64,000 bases of DNA from Microdochium bolleyi (Eukaryota > Ascomycota > Sordariomycetes > Xylariales > Microdochiaceae): assembly GCA_001566295.1 (NCBI GenBank), contig KQ964254.1, forward strand, positions 124,001 to 188,000. The letters run 5' to 3'. This document shows positions 1-11,229 of the stretch, piece by piece. Numbering within the stretch: the first letter of the stretch is position 1; every line of letters starts with the position of its first letter. The position numbers and the translations under genes are program-made. The notes under the pieces were generated by a model, which had not been told where the DNA came from, ran no database searches, and was given only the letters and a program-made list of their open reading frames with translations.

Positions 1-1516
1 GACGACGGCCGGGTTCAGGCCGGGCGCGTCGACCTCGATGCCCTGGATGACGCCGTTCTGGAAAAGCGTCTGGGCAACGGCGATGAAGACCGCGCCGCCG
101 AGCTGCTGGAAGAACTGCACGCACGCGGTGCCCTGGGGGATCAGCTCCTGCGTGACGACGTTCTGGACGACGAGCACGCCAGCCTGGAACCCGACGCCGA
201 CGCCCAGGCCGCAGACGACCTGGTAGCCGAACCACTGCGCCATGGGGGTGGAGAGGTTGAATGTCGTGATGAGGCCGCCGCCGATGGCCACGAGCGCCAT
301 CTCGATCAGGATAATGTGGTTGTAGTACCCGAAGGCTGTGATCAGGAAGCCGGACAGCATCGAGCTGACGACCGTGGCGATGAGGAGCGGGAGGAGCTTG
401 AGACCCGCCTCAACGGCGGTATTGCCGAAGATGGCCTGGAAGTAGAGGGCTGTATACTCAGGACAAGGCTGTTAGTGTTTGCGGATGACAAATTAGTGTG
501 ATGCCTTGACACTTACACATATAGTACACCAGTGGGAAGAACGCAGCACCGAAGAACAGACCGAACAGCATGGCACAGAGAATATTGCGGTTCTTGAAGA
601 ACCGCGGTGGCAGTAGAGCCTTGTCGCCCTGCCAGATCTCGACACCAACGAAGATGAGTGCCAGTGCGCCGGCGCCACAGAAGAGACCGATCACCTTGGC
701 ATCGTTCCAGGGATACTCGGCGCCACCCCACTGGAGGGCGAGAAGGAGCATGATGATGGCCGGCAGGAGGACCGCGGCACCAGGCAGGTCGAGCTGCAGT
801 ATGCGTGACACAAACGACCTCCCCTCCGCATTGTTGTCCCGAACGATGTTTAGACAGAAGAAGATGACGAAGCAAGCGAGCGCGCCGATGGGCAGGTTGA
901 TATAGAAGCACCAGCGCCATGTTACGTGATCGGTGAAGGCTCCGCCTAAAAGGGGTCCTGCGACGCTGGCGATGCCCCAGATGCCACCAAAGAGACCAAA
1001 AAATGCAGGGCGCTTGCGGAGGGGCACAGTATAGCTCAGGATGACAATGGCGCCGGAAAAGAGACCCGCGGAGCCCATGCCCGCGACGGCACGGCCCACA
1101 ATGAAGGCGGTCGAGGTCGGGGCGACGCCACAGACGAGACTGCCGAGCTCGAAGAGCCCTACAGCCCCCAAGTAGGAGTACTTGATGTCGAAATGGCGAT
1201 AAACTGTACCATAAAGGGGCTGCATCGCTGTGGAGGTGAGGAGGTAGGCAGAGCCGTACCAGCCGATGTCCTTGACGGTGCCATACTCTGCGGTGATGGC
1301 GCCGAGAGCCGGGGCAATGATTGTCTGGTCGAGGGCCACGAGGAGGATGGCGAGGGCGAGGGAGAAGATGACGAGGTAGAGCTTGAGGCCGGAGGCATAC
1401 TCGATGCCATTCTCGTCGACATCGGTGTCATTGTCGTCGGCAGGAGGCGGCGTGCGAGGCGCGGTTGTGTCGTCGACGACAGACGGCGCGAGGGTTGTCG
1501 CGGGTGATGCTGCCAT
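1..1516 (-). CDS. MFS drug/metabolite exporter, DHA2 (14-TM) type, 3' end outside window
   Basis: Plasma-membrane proton-antiport transporter of the fungal DHA2 group, which typically exports drugs or secondary metabolites. The model is complement(join(1..449, 517..1516)): the start codon is at 1516, and a 67-nt intron has donor GTAAGT, branch CACTAAC and acceptor ACAG. Translation across the junction gives YYMSLYFQAIFGN, a typical family segment. About 483 residues are visible and the frame is still open at position 1. After a roughly 45-residue soluble N-terminus there is LDQTIIAPA in TM1, and the antiporter motif C region reads GIWGIASVAGPLLGG followed by WRWCFYINLPIG. The substrate cannot be told. 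It lies about 1.8 kb from its divergent neighbour, and no biosynthetic gene is adjacent within the window. Confidence 0.9.
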
Positions 1517-3318
1517 GTTGTGCGACTTGTGCGCGACAGTGGAGCCGTGGGTGGTGGGAGGCAGACTGACACCGGGAAGGAGCGACCGGCTTGACTCGAC
1601 TCGAGGGACGGCGGCTGCCTTAAGTCTACCTCTGGGATCGTGGACTGGCCAATGTCAAAATCTCTGACAAGCATCGGGTAATCAGACGCCAGGCAGAAAC
1701 ATCCATCTTGCACGGCCGGGCGCCCCACAGGCAGCTGAAAGGAGTCCCTCGCAGCAAGGGACGGCTGAGGCGCCGCTGCGAGGTGTGGTCATCGACTTGC
1801 GCTTCGGGATCGTCTGATGCCCGAGGTGCGCGCACCCACCCGATCCAATTCCCATCGCCATCCAAGGTTCACAAGCGACATAAGTTCGATGCCTGGCCGG
1901 CGCCGACTCGGTCATGCCAAGAAGTCCCAAGCATCGCCCATCATCACGTCCTCCACGGGGACACGCCTTGTCAAAGCTTGACCCGTCACTCCCTTCCCCA
2001 TTCCTGGACATCGCACAAGGAGTCCACTGGAGTCGTAGCAACAAGATTGCGGCTCGATCCGATGCTGGCGACCCACGCAAGCAGATCGGCAACCATCCCT
2101 GCGGCTCACGAACCATCCTGCTGAGCCGCCTAGACTCTAGGTACCAAGGCCGAGCCCCGCCCCCTGCACAAACAACTCTTGTAGCCGGGGTTTCGGTGTT
2201 TAGGTACAGAGGATGTTCTTTGCGCCGGTCAGGCTCTGGAATTCCGATTGTGTTGATCCACGTTAGCCCAGCGCGCATCGGCAGTATTTGATTGGTACAG
2301 GTCCCTTTTATCCTTCTCTCGATCTTTTCCTTGTTTGTGCTTCCGCACCCGAGCCTTGCCGGCCCTAAGAACATGCCTGAAGCAGTCTGGGCAAAGTCCG
2401 ACATCTGCCTGGGCCGGTATTTGGTCGTGTCAAGCCGGACAAGGCCTTCCCACCTTTACCACACCAAGACATACCTAACGCCTGCGCTATTCCAGAAGTG
2501 GTGCACGCAAGCGCGCCTGGCTGGCGCCTTCCATGGCTGCTGAGGTCTTCGCGCTGACCCAGCCGAGGAGAGCAAACACATTACAGCCCTCGCCTAATGT
2601 GGCCGATGTCGTGGTCGTGAGTAATGTCGGCGCAGATTGTGCCTTGGAGGCGACGACGCCGGCACACGTCAAGACTCCAAGAAATGTGGACTGCCGTTGC
2701 AACTCGTCCCCGCTCGCTCGTTGCCATGTGCGCTGCCAAGCCGGCCAGGCCCGCTGCCCTGCGCAGGCTGGAGTTACCGAGTTATTACTGTTCATACGTA
2801 CGCAGTACGATACCCCCGACACTGGAATGAGAGGGCTCTGGTCTGGCAGGTTGGCATGTAGGATAGTGGCAACACTCCCCTGGGACAACAAGTATTGTGC
2901 CACGACTCTGGCCCAAGATTGGCCACGGACACGGCCACGGACACGGGTCGCGTGCTTGAAGCTTTGCTTCCTTCGAGATTGCCTGTGGCTCGCTTGCCTG
3001 CCGACCTGCCGCACAAACCATGGCCTGCTCCACCACGACCACCCTTGCCGGACATGCCCCTGGACAGTGGCCACCATACCTACTTGGGGTGCCTCGGAAC
3101 CTTCGATACGATATGGAGTACGCGTACGCAGTACCTTGAGGGTTACGCAGATGGATATGCCGGGACTAGCGCAGGGCACATGCTTTAGCCTCCCTTTTGC
3201 CGCCCGTCCCATTTAACTCGAGGATGCCCGTGACACGCCACGGCTCAACGGCTTCCTCGACCGACTTCTCTTCTCTCAGTCCTCGAGTCGACATCGTCTC
3301 CCGCTCGTCATCGACACA
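1517..3318. other. intergenic region between divergent MFS and GPI-protein genes
   Basis: About 1.8 kb with no convincing gene. The longest open frame here (2533-3216, +) encodes a cysteine- and arginine-rich composition with no domain and is probably chance. A 12-mer CGTACGCAGTAC occurs twice (near 2798 and near 3125), and a short tandem of GGCCACGGACAC lies near 2923-2946. Either could be promoter elements, but nothing proves it. Confidence 0.5.
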
Positions 3319-3897
3319 ATGCGTTCCAGCTTCCATGCGCTCGCCGCACTGCTGGTGCCGCTTGTTACCGCCACGGTAGCGACAACTCCGCGCCTGCCCA
3401 CGCATGGACTGGCTGGGCGGGCCACTTGCAATCCGCCGGACCAAGTCTGCGAGGACGACTGCATGGAGTCCGGCGCCACGTGCTGCAATGATGGCACTTC
3501 GTCCTACTGCGCCGCGGGCTCCTACTGCACGACAAACTCGTGCTGCATTGTAGGCTACCTTTGCGACGAGCCACCTCTGAATCCCGACGTTGCCGCCAGT
3601 CTCAGCACCCTTCCGTCCTACAGCTGGACATGGGAGACCTTTCCGACTGCGGACCCAGACAGCTTCTTTGGCGGGTCTATCGGCAGCGACTCGGCAGGGC
3701 CAACCACGTATTCTTTCTCGTTCGAGAGCCAGCCGACGGGCCTCTCGAATGCCGGACCCGGCAGTGGCACGACCGACGGCGCTTCAAAGCCAACATCGCT
3801 TTCTTCATCGCCCCAACCAAACGCGGCGGGCTACATGGCTGCCTGCCCCGGGCTAGTCGCTGGTTGCGCCGTTGCTGCTGCGGCCCTCCTCATCTAG
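3319..3897 (+). CDS. small cysteine-rich GPI-anchored surface protein
   Basis: Single-exon gene of 192 residues, predicted to be secreted and attached to the plasma membrane or wall by a GPI anchor. Residues 1-20 form a signal peptide (MRSSFHALAALLVPLVTA). Residues about 36-80 hold ten cysteines in a compact block with two CC pairs (ATCCNDG and NSCCIVG), probably disulfide-bonded. A Ser/Thr/Pro/Gly-rich stalk follows (about 86-168). The last 20 residues are hydrophobic and end without a charged tail (AVAAAALLI), as in GPI-attachment signals. The cysteine pattern resembles small GPI proteins common in Pezizomycotina but is not the eight-cysteine CFEM pattern. No enzymatic function can be assigned. 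The start is the first ATG after a pyrimidine-rich leader. Confidence 0.8.
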   Translation: MRSSFHALAALLVPLVTATVATTPRLPTHGLAGRATCNPPDQVCEDDCMESGATCCNDGTSSYCAAGSYCTTNSCCIVGYLCDEPPLNPDVAASLSTLPSYSWTWETFPTADPDSFFGGSIGSDSAGPTTYSFSFESQPTGLSNAGPGSGTTDGASKPTSLSSSPQPNAAGYMAACPGLVAGCAVAAAALLI

Positions 3898-5597
3898 CGT
3901 CTGACGTGCTGCGCCAATGCAGACATGGTAGAAGCAACTTCTCACACACCGCATTCGTCCCATGCGAAAGCGACTGTGAGAGCACGAATGATGGAAGACG
4001 GAGCGAAATCGAACACCCGGCTGCTCTCCATCAGTGCTCCAACACATCACGCTTCTCTCTCGGTAGTCTCACCGGCGACAAGTGTATACGATGCCAGCAC
4101 ATTGATGGTCCTAGACGCCATCATCGACGGTTCGAAGCTTGTATAGCTGCATCATGACTAAGGACGGTCATGACAGTCATTTTTCGACGAAGTGCTGAGA
4201 ACCGCTCTCAGAGCAAACCTTGGAAGACTGCCCTCGTCAAAGAAGGCACACGGTGTGTTCCTCGCCGCCCCGAAGTTGGAAACGAACAAGAACGACTCCT
4301 TAGCGTATAAGATACCCACACCTTCCCCTATTAGGGCTGGAACATGTTGCTACAATGATATTGATAACTACTTAATAATGAGGCCCGAGATGGTCAAACA
4401 AGGCTTTCGCTCTTCGCAGTGGGAAAGATGACGGTACTTGAACCTCAGGGTGCAGACAACAAAGGATTCGGGATGAGCGCTCAAAGACCCCACGGCCACT
4501 GCGCCAGACAGCTGGTGAAGGCGAAACCAGGGCCCCCGTGGTGGAGATATTGTTTGGAGAAAACGCTGCGTTCGCCTCGAGGGTGTCGGGCTCATTGGCT
4601 GGTCGCGTGATGGACTTTCCGGATGTGGCAGAGCAGACGGATCCAACGGGCAGGGATGCTGAGTCGCAGGACTGGATCAGTCCGTTGACGTTGCCGCAAG
4701 AGGTGCACAATATGGGCTGGATGTCAGTTTGTGTAAGATCACTTGATGGCGGAGGGGATCTTGGACATGCAGACGGTGCTGACAGACCAGGAGGAGCGGC
4801 CCCACCAGGAAAGATGGGGTGCAGGACTTGGCTTTCGTGGGGGAGGGGCCACCGACTCCACAGTACCTGCCCTAGGGTAGTGTGCGGAGGAAGCAGCTGC
4901 ACGACGACCCCATGTTTAGGGCTGCTCTCGAGATGTCAATTGCGCTTACTCGGCCGTATGATTCAAGGGGGTTCGTCATTGGCAGGGCGGAGCTTCGTCG
5001 TGGGGGCCCTGCCTCGTTCCTATCACAAGCAGCATGTGATGCTGGCCATGCTGGCCATGCTCCAACGGCAACGTCCAAGCTGCTCCTGCTTGCTTTTCAC
5101 TTCTGCCGCCCCCAGAGCGGACGCAGCCATACCGGCTTGGGGCAAGGCAGTATAGCTGTGTCTCGCGACAGAGGCCAAGCCTCTGAGCACACCCGCAAGC
5201 TTGGGAAGCTTGCATGTAGCCCCGAAGCATATCTTGATCGCCCTACGTGGGGTTGAACCCCCCCCCCCCCCCCCCTCCACGCCCGTCCAGCCATCTTTCA
5301 CTCAGTAACCTGCATGTCCCTAAACTCGCCGGCTACAGCTCTCGACAGACGCGGGGTTCCTGTCTCTCTCGGATAGTCTGCGTCCGAGCTGTGTCTGAGC
5401 TGCTGCGTCGACTCGAGGACTCCTTGACCATTGACGAGTCCAGGTAGAGCACAGGTCTACAAAAGCCCGACATCGGCTGTTTCGTGCCACCGTCTACTCT
5501 CTCATCCTCTCTCTGCATCCTCTCCTTGACTGACACTATCTCCTCGGGCTCTTCTGAAGCAACAATTGACAACAAACGATATCACTCCAGCCTGGCC
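3898..5597. other. intergenic / 5' leader of phosphoglycerate dehydrogenase gene
   Basis: 1.7 kb without a supported gene. It contains an 18-nt C homopolymer at 5258-5275. From about 5360 there is a CT-rich stretch typical of fungal promoters and 5' leaders, including repeated TCTC and CATCCTCTC blocks just before the start codon at 5598. The frame of the downstream gene is open back to 5484, but the added residues are low-complexity and not family-like. Confidence 0.5.
5258..5275. repeat. poly-C homopolymer, 18 nt
   Basis: Uninterrupted run of 18 C, followed after a single T by more C. It is located about 320 nt upstream of the phosphoglycerate dehydrogenase start. Length may be unstable or mis-assembled. 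Confidence 0.95.
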
Positions 5598-7499
5598 ATG
5601 GCACCGACAGCACTCTCCTCGCCCCCCGGCTCCGGCCACGCCAGCCCTTCCCGCCTGCGTATCCTCGTCCCCGAGAAGGTCTCGCCCGACGGCCTGGCCC
5701 TGCTCTCTGCGGACTTCGACATCGACACCCGCCCGCAGGGGCTGTCCGCCGACGAGCTCGTCGCCATCATCCCGTCCTACCACGGCCTGATTGTCCGCTC
5801 CGAGACCAAAGTCACGGCCCCGGTCCTCGCCGCGGGCCGGAAGCTGCGCGTCGTGGCCCGCGCGGGCGTCGGCGTGGACAACATCGACATTGACGCCGCG
5901 ACCCGGAACGGCGTCATCGTCGTCAACTCGCCCGCGGGCAACATCGTCGCGGCTGCGGAGCACACCGTGGCCCTGTTGCTCGCGACGGCGCGCAACATCG
6001 GCCGTGCGGACTGCACCTTCAAGGAGGGCAGGTGGGATCGCAGCAGGCTCGTCGGCGTCGAGGTCGGGCGCAAGACGATCGGCATCATCGGCCTGGGCAA
6101 GGTCGGGATGAAGGTCGCCAGGATGTGCATCGGCCTGGGCATGAAGGTCCTCGCCGTGGACCCGTACGCCAGCCCGGCGCTCGCCAAGCAGGCCGGCGTC
6201 GAGCTCGTCGGCGGGCTGGCAGACCTGCTCCCCGTGGTCGACTTCCTGACCATCCACACCCCGCTGCTCGCTTCGACGCTGGACCTCCTCGGCGAGGCCG
6301 AATTCCAGAAGATGAAGCCCACCGCGCGGGTCCTCAACGTCGCCCGCGGGGGCGTGTACAACGAGGCCGCGCTGCTCCGGGCGCTCGACCAGGGCTGGAT
6401 CGCGGGCGCAGGCCTCGACGTCTTCACCAGCGAGCCCCCTGAGGCTGGCAGCGTCGCGGCGCAGCTCGCCCGCCACGAAAAGGTCGTGGCCACGCCGCAC
6501 TTGGGGGCCAGCACGGTCGAGGCCCAGGAGAACGTCAGCCTCGACGTGTGCTCGCAGGTGCTGACCATCCTGCGCGGCGGGCTGCCCACCGCGGCCGTCA
6601 ACGCGCCCCTCATCCTCCCCGAGGAGTACCGCAAGCTGCAGCCGTACGTCAAACTCGTGGAGCGCATGGGCGCGCTGTACACGCAGCACTATGCCGCTTC
6701 TTCCTCCTCCTCCTTCGGCAGCGGCGGTGCCGCCGGTGGTACTGGTCTTGCCTCTAGTGGCGCGAAGAACAGGGGCGGCATGATCGGCGGGAGCAAGTTC
6801 GAGCTCGTGTACGCGGGCGAGCTGTCGTCCGTGTCCAACACCCGGCCTCTCTTCGCGGCGCTGGTCAAAGGCTTGGTGTCGGTAATATCCGACTCTGGCG
6901 GGCGGGACGTCAACATTGTCAACGCGACGCTCATCGCCAAGGAAAAAGGAATCGTGATCAACGAGGTGCACGACCGGGACTCGTCGTCGTCGTCGGCCGA
7001 CGCGCAGGCGTACGCGAGCCTGGTGACGCTGCGCGCGATCGACCCGGACTCTGGCGCCGCCAGCCCGCGGGGTCTGATCCAGGGCTACGTGTCGGGCAAG
7101 AACATTTACATCTCCAAGCTAGGGCGGTTCACGTCGAGCTTCGTGCCCGAGGGGACGCTGCTGATCCTGCACAACTACGACGAGCCGGGCAAGATCGGCG
7201 GCGTGGGCGTCGCGCTGGGCCGGCACGGCATCAACATCAAGTTCATGCAGGTCGCCAGCCTGGAGGGCAAGGATGGGGAGGAGACCGGCGCCGCAGAGCT
7301 GCCCGCGCTGGAGAGGATGGACTCCGCTGTCGCCGGGGTGGAAGGGCACCACCAGGCCGAGGGAAAAGGGGGCCACAAGGCCGGGCACGAGGCGCTCATG
7401 ATCTTGGGTGTCAGCGGGCCGGTGAATCGGGCGATTATCGAGGACCTGGAGAGGTCGGAGGGCATTCTGGATGTCAGTCTTGTACAGCTACAGGGATAA
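5598..7499 (+). CDS. serA: D-3-phosphoglycerate dehydrogenase
   Basis: Cytosolic enzyme of the phosphorylated serine pathway that oxidises 3-phosphoglycerate to 3-phosphohydroxypyruvate with NAD+. Single exon, 633 residues, long-type PGDH (yeast SER3/SER33 relatives). Substrate-binding N-terminus runs about 18-120 with the family segment RAGVGVDNIDIDAATRNG. The NAD fold has GLGKVG near residue 165. Catalytic residues by motif are Arg250 (ARGG), Glu279 (SEPPE) and His301 (TPHLGAST). A regulatory region follows, with a C-terminal ACT domain (LLILHNYDEPGKIGGVGVALG) that could mediate serine feedback. Two low-complexity inserts interrupt it: a Ser/Gly block about 371-395 and a Glu/His/Gly block inside the ACT domain about 555-595. 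The ATG at 5598 was chosen because residues encoded upstream (from 5484) are not conserved-looking. Confidence 0.96.
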   Translation: MAPTALSSPPGSGHASPSRLRILVPEKVSPDGLALLSADFDIDTRPQGLSADELVAIIPSYHGLIVRSETKVTAPVLAAGRKLRVVARAGVGVDNIDIDAATRNGVIVVNSPAGNIVAAAEHTVALLLATARNIGRADCTFKEGRWDRSRLVGVEVGRKTIGIIGLGKVGMKVARMCIGLGMKVLAVDPYASPALAKQAGVELVGGLADLLPVVDFLTIHTPLLASTLDLLGEAEFQKMKPTARVLNVARGGVYNEAALLRALDQGWIAGAGLDVFTSEPPEAGSVAAQLARHEKVVATPHLGASTVEAQENVSLDVCSQVLTILRGGLPTAAVNAPLILPEEYRKLQPYVKLVERMGALYTQHYAASSSSSFGSGGAAGGTGLASSGAKNRGGMIGGSKFELVYAGELSSVSNTRPLFAALVKGLVSVISDSGGRDVNIVNATLIAKEKGIVINEVHDRDSSSSSADAQAYASLVTLRAIDPDSGAASPRGLIQGYVSGKNIYISKLGRFTSSFVPEGTLLILHNYDEPGKIGGVGVALGRHGINIKFMQVASLEGKDGEETGAAELPALERMDSAVAGVEGHHQAEGKGGHKAGHEALMILGVSGPVNRAIIEDLERSEGILDVSLVQLQG

Positions 7500-7835
7500 A
7501 AGGTGGAGGAGCGAATGTCGACAGGCATCGGTGCGTGGAATGCAATCGCGTGTCAGGACTTGAGACTGGCCCGGGAGAAAATAACAACCACTTTGATGTC
7601 AACGTTATCTTTACGTGGCTAGTGACAACTCATGTATTCGTTCATATCGCTTGCTACCAAACATATCCGTTACCTTTCTGGAAAGCTTTCAACCTCATTA
7701 TCCTGTGTCATAGCCCGTGAATCGTTATCAGGTGCCCTGCTTGTGACTGGTCGAGCCGCCGCAAGGAGTCTCACCCCCCGACCTTCAAGTGTGTCCCGAA
7801 GAGACCTTTGGCTGTTCCAGCACATGTATCACCGC
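7500..7835. other. convergent 3' intergenic region
   Basis: 336 nt between the stop codons of the convergent phosphoglycerate dehydrogenase and Argonaute genes. It is AT-richer than the coding flanks and holds presumably both 3' UTRs. No gene is seen. Confidence 0.6.
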
Positions 7836-10800
7836 TCAGATGTAGTACATGGAGTTCTTCAGGTTGTCCTTGACTGCCGCCCCGAACGCGATGTTGGGAT
7901 TGGAGGCGCCTCTAGCACCACCGCTGCTGACACTGCCCGTCTCGGACAGGAATGTGTTCGGATCGTACGCGCGCTGGCGTGTGCAGACAATATCGGCGTA
8001 GTAGGCGGGCGGGCAGATGCTCACTGCCTTGGTGGCACGGCCGAACAAGTAGCACATGTGGTGCGTGAGGTCCTGGATGGAGTCCGCTGCGTCCGTGTTG
8101 GCGGTCTTCGAGTTGGCGTACGAGTGCCGGAAAACCTCGTCGAGGAGAACCGTGTAGTGCGCCGGTCTTGCGGTGCCTGAGTGGAAAGCGCCGGAGTTAG
8201 TCCACACGATCTCAGGGCCGGAGGGACCAAGGGGTAAACATACCTTGGAGTGCAGCGTGGGCAACGAGGAAGAAGTCCCACATCGGCGCCTGGGTCACAC
8301 CACGGTCGACCACTGTGCCGGTCGACACGTTTCGCGACTTTGTCATCTTCTTCGGGTCAGTCGGGAAGAATCTCGTCTGGTGTCGCTTGACAGATACGAG
8401 AACGGTAATCCTAGGCCGGTGTCCCTTGATATAAAGCTTCTCACAAGCTTCGCGAATGAATGGAAGCTCTTTGTCCAGGACCTGCTGGAACTGGCCCTCG
8501 GAAACACCATCGCGGAAGATGACGATGTTTTCGGGCAGTCGATTCTGGTTCTTTCCCCGCCAAAGCACGAGGCGTTCGGCGAACCTCTCACGAAGCACCT
8601 CGTTGAGCATTTCCACGCGCCCAGTCTGAGCCCAGGCTGCGGCTGGCCACTGCGACAGCTCTTTGTCGACACTCGCCACAAGGCCAACAAGACTCGGCCC
8701 GTCAGAACCGGGGGGCGGGTGGGTGACATCGTAGCCAACGAACATCGTCTTGCCCTCGTTGAGGATCTTATTCTTGGTGTCGATCTTGTGGTTGTTGCCA
8801 CCCATCTTCAGATTGACCTTGAGTCCGACGTTGGCGAAGTACTGATCCAATCCTTTGCCTTTGATCAAATTCTTGCGCACCATACAGGTGGTGTGGACAC
8901 CGAAGATAGTGTCACCAATGGTCTTGACTGCCGCATAGATCTGGGCGTCATTCTTGTCAAGAATGACGAACACGTATTGTGGCCTGCCGTTTTCCTTAGT
9001 CTTGACGCCCGTGTTGAACAGATTGTAGAGCACGTCGAGGGGGTGCTGCCCGGGCTCAATTCGAACCGCATCAGACAGCACTGCCATAGGCTTGTCCGAG
9101 ATCAAGACGCCCAACTTCTTTAGAGCAATCGAGAACTCGTTCTCCATGACGTTTCTCGCGGTATTGTGCATTTCGCGGGGTTCCGGGTTGATGTAGATAA
9201 CTGCCCACTTGCCGATGGGGCTGCCGGCCTTGGTGACCTTCACCTCTTTCATATTCCACGACCCCTCGGAAAGCCGTGCATCCTTTCCGCCGTGATACTG
9301 GACGGTTGGTTTCGGCAACTCACGACCCTTGACTGCGAGCAATTCTTTATCGACCCTGACACCGAACTCGAGCTGAGAGGTTCGTTAGCGAGAACATGTA
9401 TGTCTGGAGGAGGACAATTGTGATAATTACCAGCTTCTGGCTAGCATCCAACTGCAGGCACTGGCGTCCAAAAGACGTGATTGACTGTGCGTTCGCCACA
9501 GGTGATCTGCATGCAAACTTGATCAATTCGGGGGTCTCCGCTGCGTTGAGCTTGCGCTGCAGTGGTTGGCCTGGCATTATTCTGACTAGTTCGGCTGGCA
9601 TGAAGACCGGTCTCTGCGAGGTTCCAACATTGAGAACCGGCAACCCGGCTTTACAGACGTGGTTATACCCTGTATTATGCAACATGATGTTCAGTTACAG
9701 ATTCCCGAGCCCCGGGAATCCCACTCGGAAAGATGGTGAAGGAATGGAATGCTCACGCTTCTTGAAGTAATCAGCCACTGTGTAGTAGCGGTTCGCGGGC
9801 AGGTTGCTGGGCGCACCCGGTCCTGACAAGTAGAACTCGACCTCGTTCGCAAATGCGCCGAGTCTAGCAATCTTCGCAGGGTTGGCATCGTTTCCTCGAG
9901 CATAAGGAGCCGCCAGCCCTCTGATCACCTTGACCAGAACTCGCTCCTGGCCCATCTTGCCAGTGGCGCCCTTATCGGCGAGGTATCTCACCTCCGCTCG
10001 AAGCTTGCTCACATTCTTTTCAAATTCGCGAAGAGCAAATTGGCTTGTGGTTGAGCCGAGGTGCCTTCTCACCAAGCCCTCGACAGGGCCAGAGGGTCGG
10101 AATACTCCATGGCTGACATTGGCATTGAGGAGTAGTCTCCCAGTAGCCAGCCGAGCACTCTGGAAGTAACCCCTGATAGCTTGGTTCCAGCCAAGGCGCT
10201 GCGTCTCGGACCCGGGGGCGTCGAGGCGGAAGAATCGACTCCGACCAATAGCTGCAACGTTGGAGTCGCCGCGGGGGCTGTGTCCCATGATCACGTTGAT
10301 GGCGTCGATGAGGTCCTCATGCTTCGGGAATGCAGTACTGCCCGTGGGGTCGCTCATGGTCTTAAGGTACTGAAAAAGTACGGCCAAGTCGACATTAAGC
10401 GGTCCGTTGAACTTGACTTGATACTGGTCATCGTGTCCTTCATCGCTGTAGTCGATGACCACGATCTGGTCCTGTGGAAGCGATAGCGGCTTGAGAGTGA
10501 TGACTTGGTTCTTGAACTCGGTCGCTATGACGTTCTTTGCTCCAACGGTGGACAGGGCTTTGCGGATAATCTTGGAGAGCTTCAGACCTTTCGCGTCCTT
10601 TGCCTCCTGCTTCTTATTCTCCTTTGCGACAGGCTTCACAGTAAGCTGGTACTTGTAGAGCGGCTGTTCCTTGATCTGTAGCTGGAAGTAGTTCGCCCAC
10701 AGTACTACCTCTGTTCCCTTAGTAGCAAAAGCCGGTCGGCACGGGAAATGCTCTGGCTTGGGGCCCTCCTTGAGCTGCATAGCCGCCATCTTTCCTGTGA

Positions 10801-11229
10801 GAGAAGCATTCTGTAACGCCTTCTGGAGAATCTGGTTCTCAAGCTTCTCTACTTCGAGGTCCACCTTGGCGGTTCCAGATCTACATTGATGTTAGCTATC
10901 GGCCAGTCGAGACGGAGTGTCATGTGGAAGGAAGCCTACTGGAAGACCTCGGGCTCGCCTGCGAACTTGTCGAAACCACCATAGCCTCCACGACCGCCAC
11001 TGCCACCGCCACGACCACCGCGGAAATCACCCTGACCGCGATAACTACCTCTGTCGCCCCCGCGGCCTCCACCACGACCACCGCGAGGTTGGCCCTGGCT
11101 GTCGAATCCAGAGAAGGACGCGCCGCCACGGCCACCACCGCCGTCACCACCACCCCGAGAACCTCCTCGAGCGCCACTACCACGGTCTCCACGTCCGCCA
11201 CGACCACGACCTCTTGGGTGATCTGCCAT
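7836..11229 (-). CDS. Argonaute, QDE-2-like RNA-silencing slicer
   Basis: Small-RNA-guided ribonuclease of the RISC complex (fungal quelling or milRNA pathways). Model complement(join(7836..8176, 8244..9372, 9431..9669, 9757..10880, 10940..11229)), 1040 residues. All four introns (58-87 nt) have consensus donors and CTAAC/CTGAAC-like branches. Residues 1-95 are an RGG/GGR-rich arginine-glycine tail. N, L1 and PAZ regions follow, the PAZ part ending across exons 2-3 (YYTVADYFKKRYNHV, then LPVLNVG). The MID-PIWI part starts near residue 580. The slicer residues are Asp766 (GYDVTHPPPG), Asp839 (FRDGVSEGQFQ) and Asp989 (PPAYYADIVC), with Glu805 a candidate glutamate finger. The last catalytic position is Asp where human AGO2 has His807. 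All metal-binding positions are filled, so it should be catalytically competent (inference). Confidence 0.95.

Noticed and set aside
2533..3216. 227-codon open frame in the intergenic region
   Set aside because: Cys/Arg/Thr-rich with no signal, domain or secondary-structure pattern; overlapping frames of similar length exist on the other strand.
5502..6971. 489-codon open frame on the minus strand
   Set aside because: It is the antisense shadow of the phosphoglycerate dehydrogenase gene. Its composition is the Arg/Ala/Asp/Val-rich type produced by reading GC-rich codons backwards, and it has no domain.
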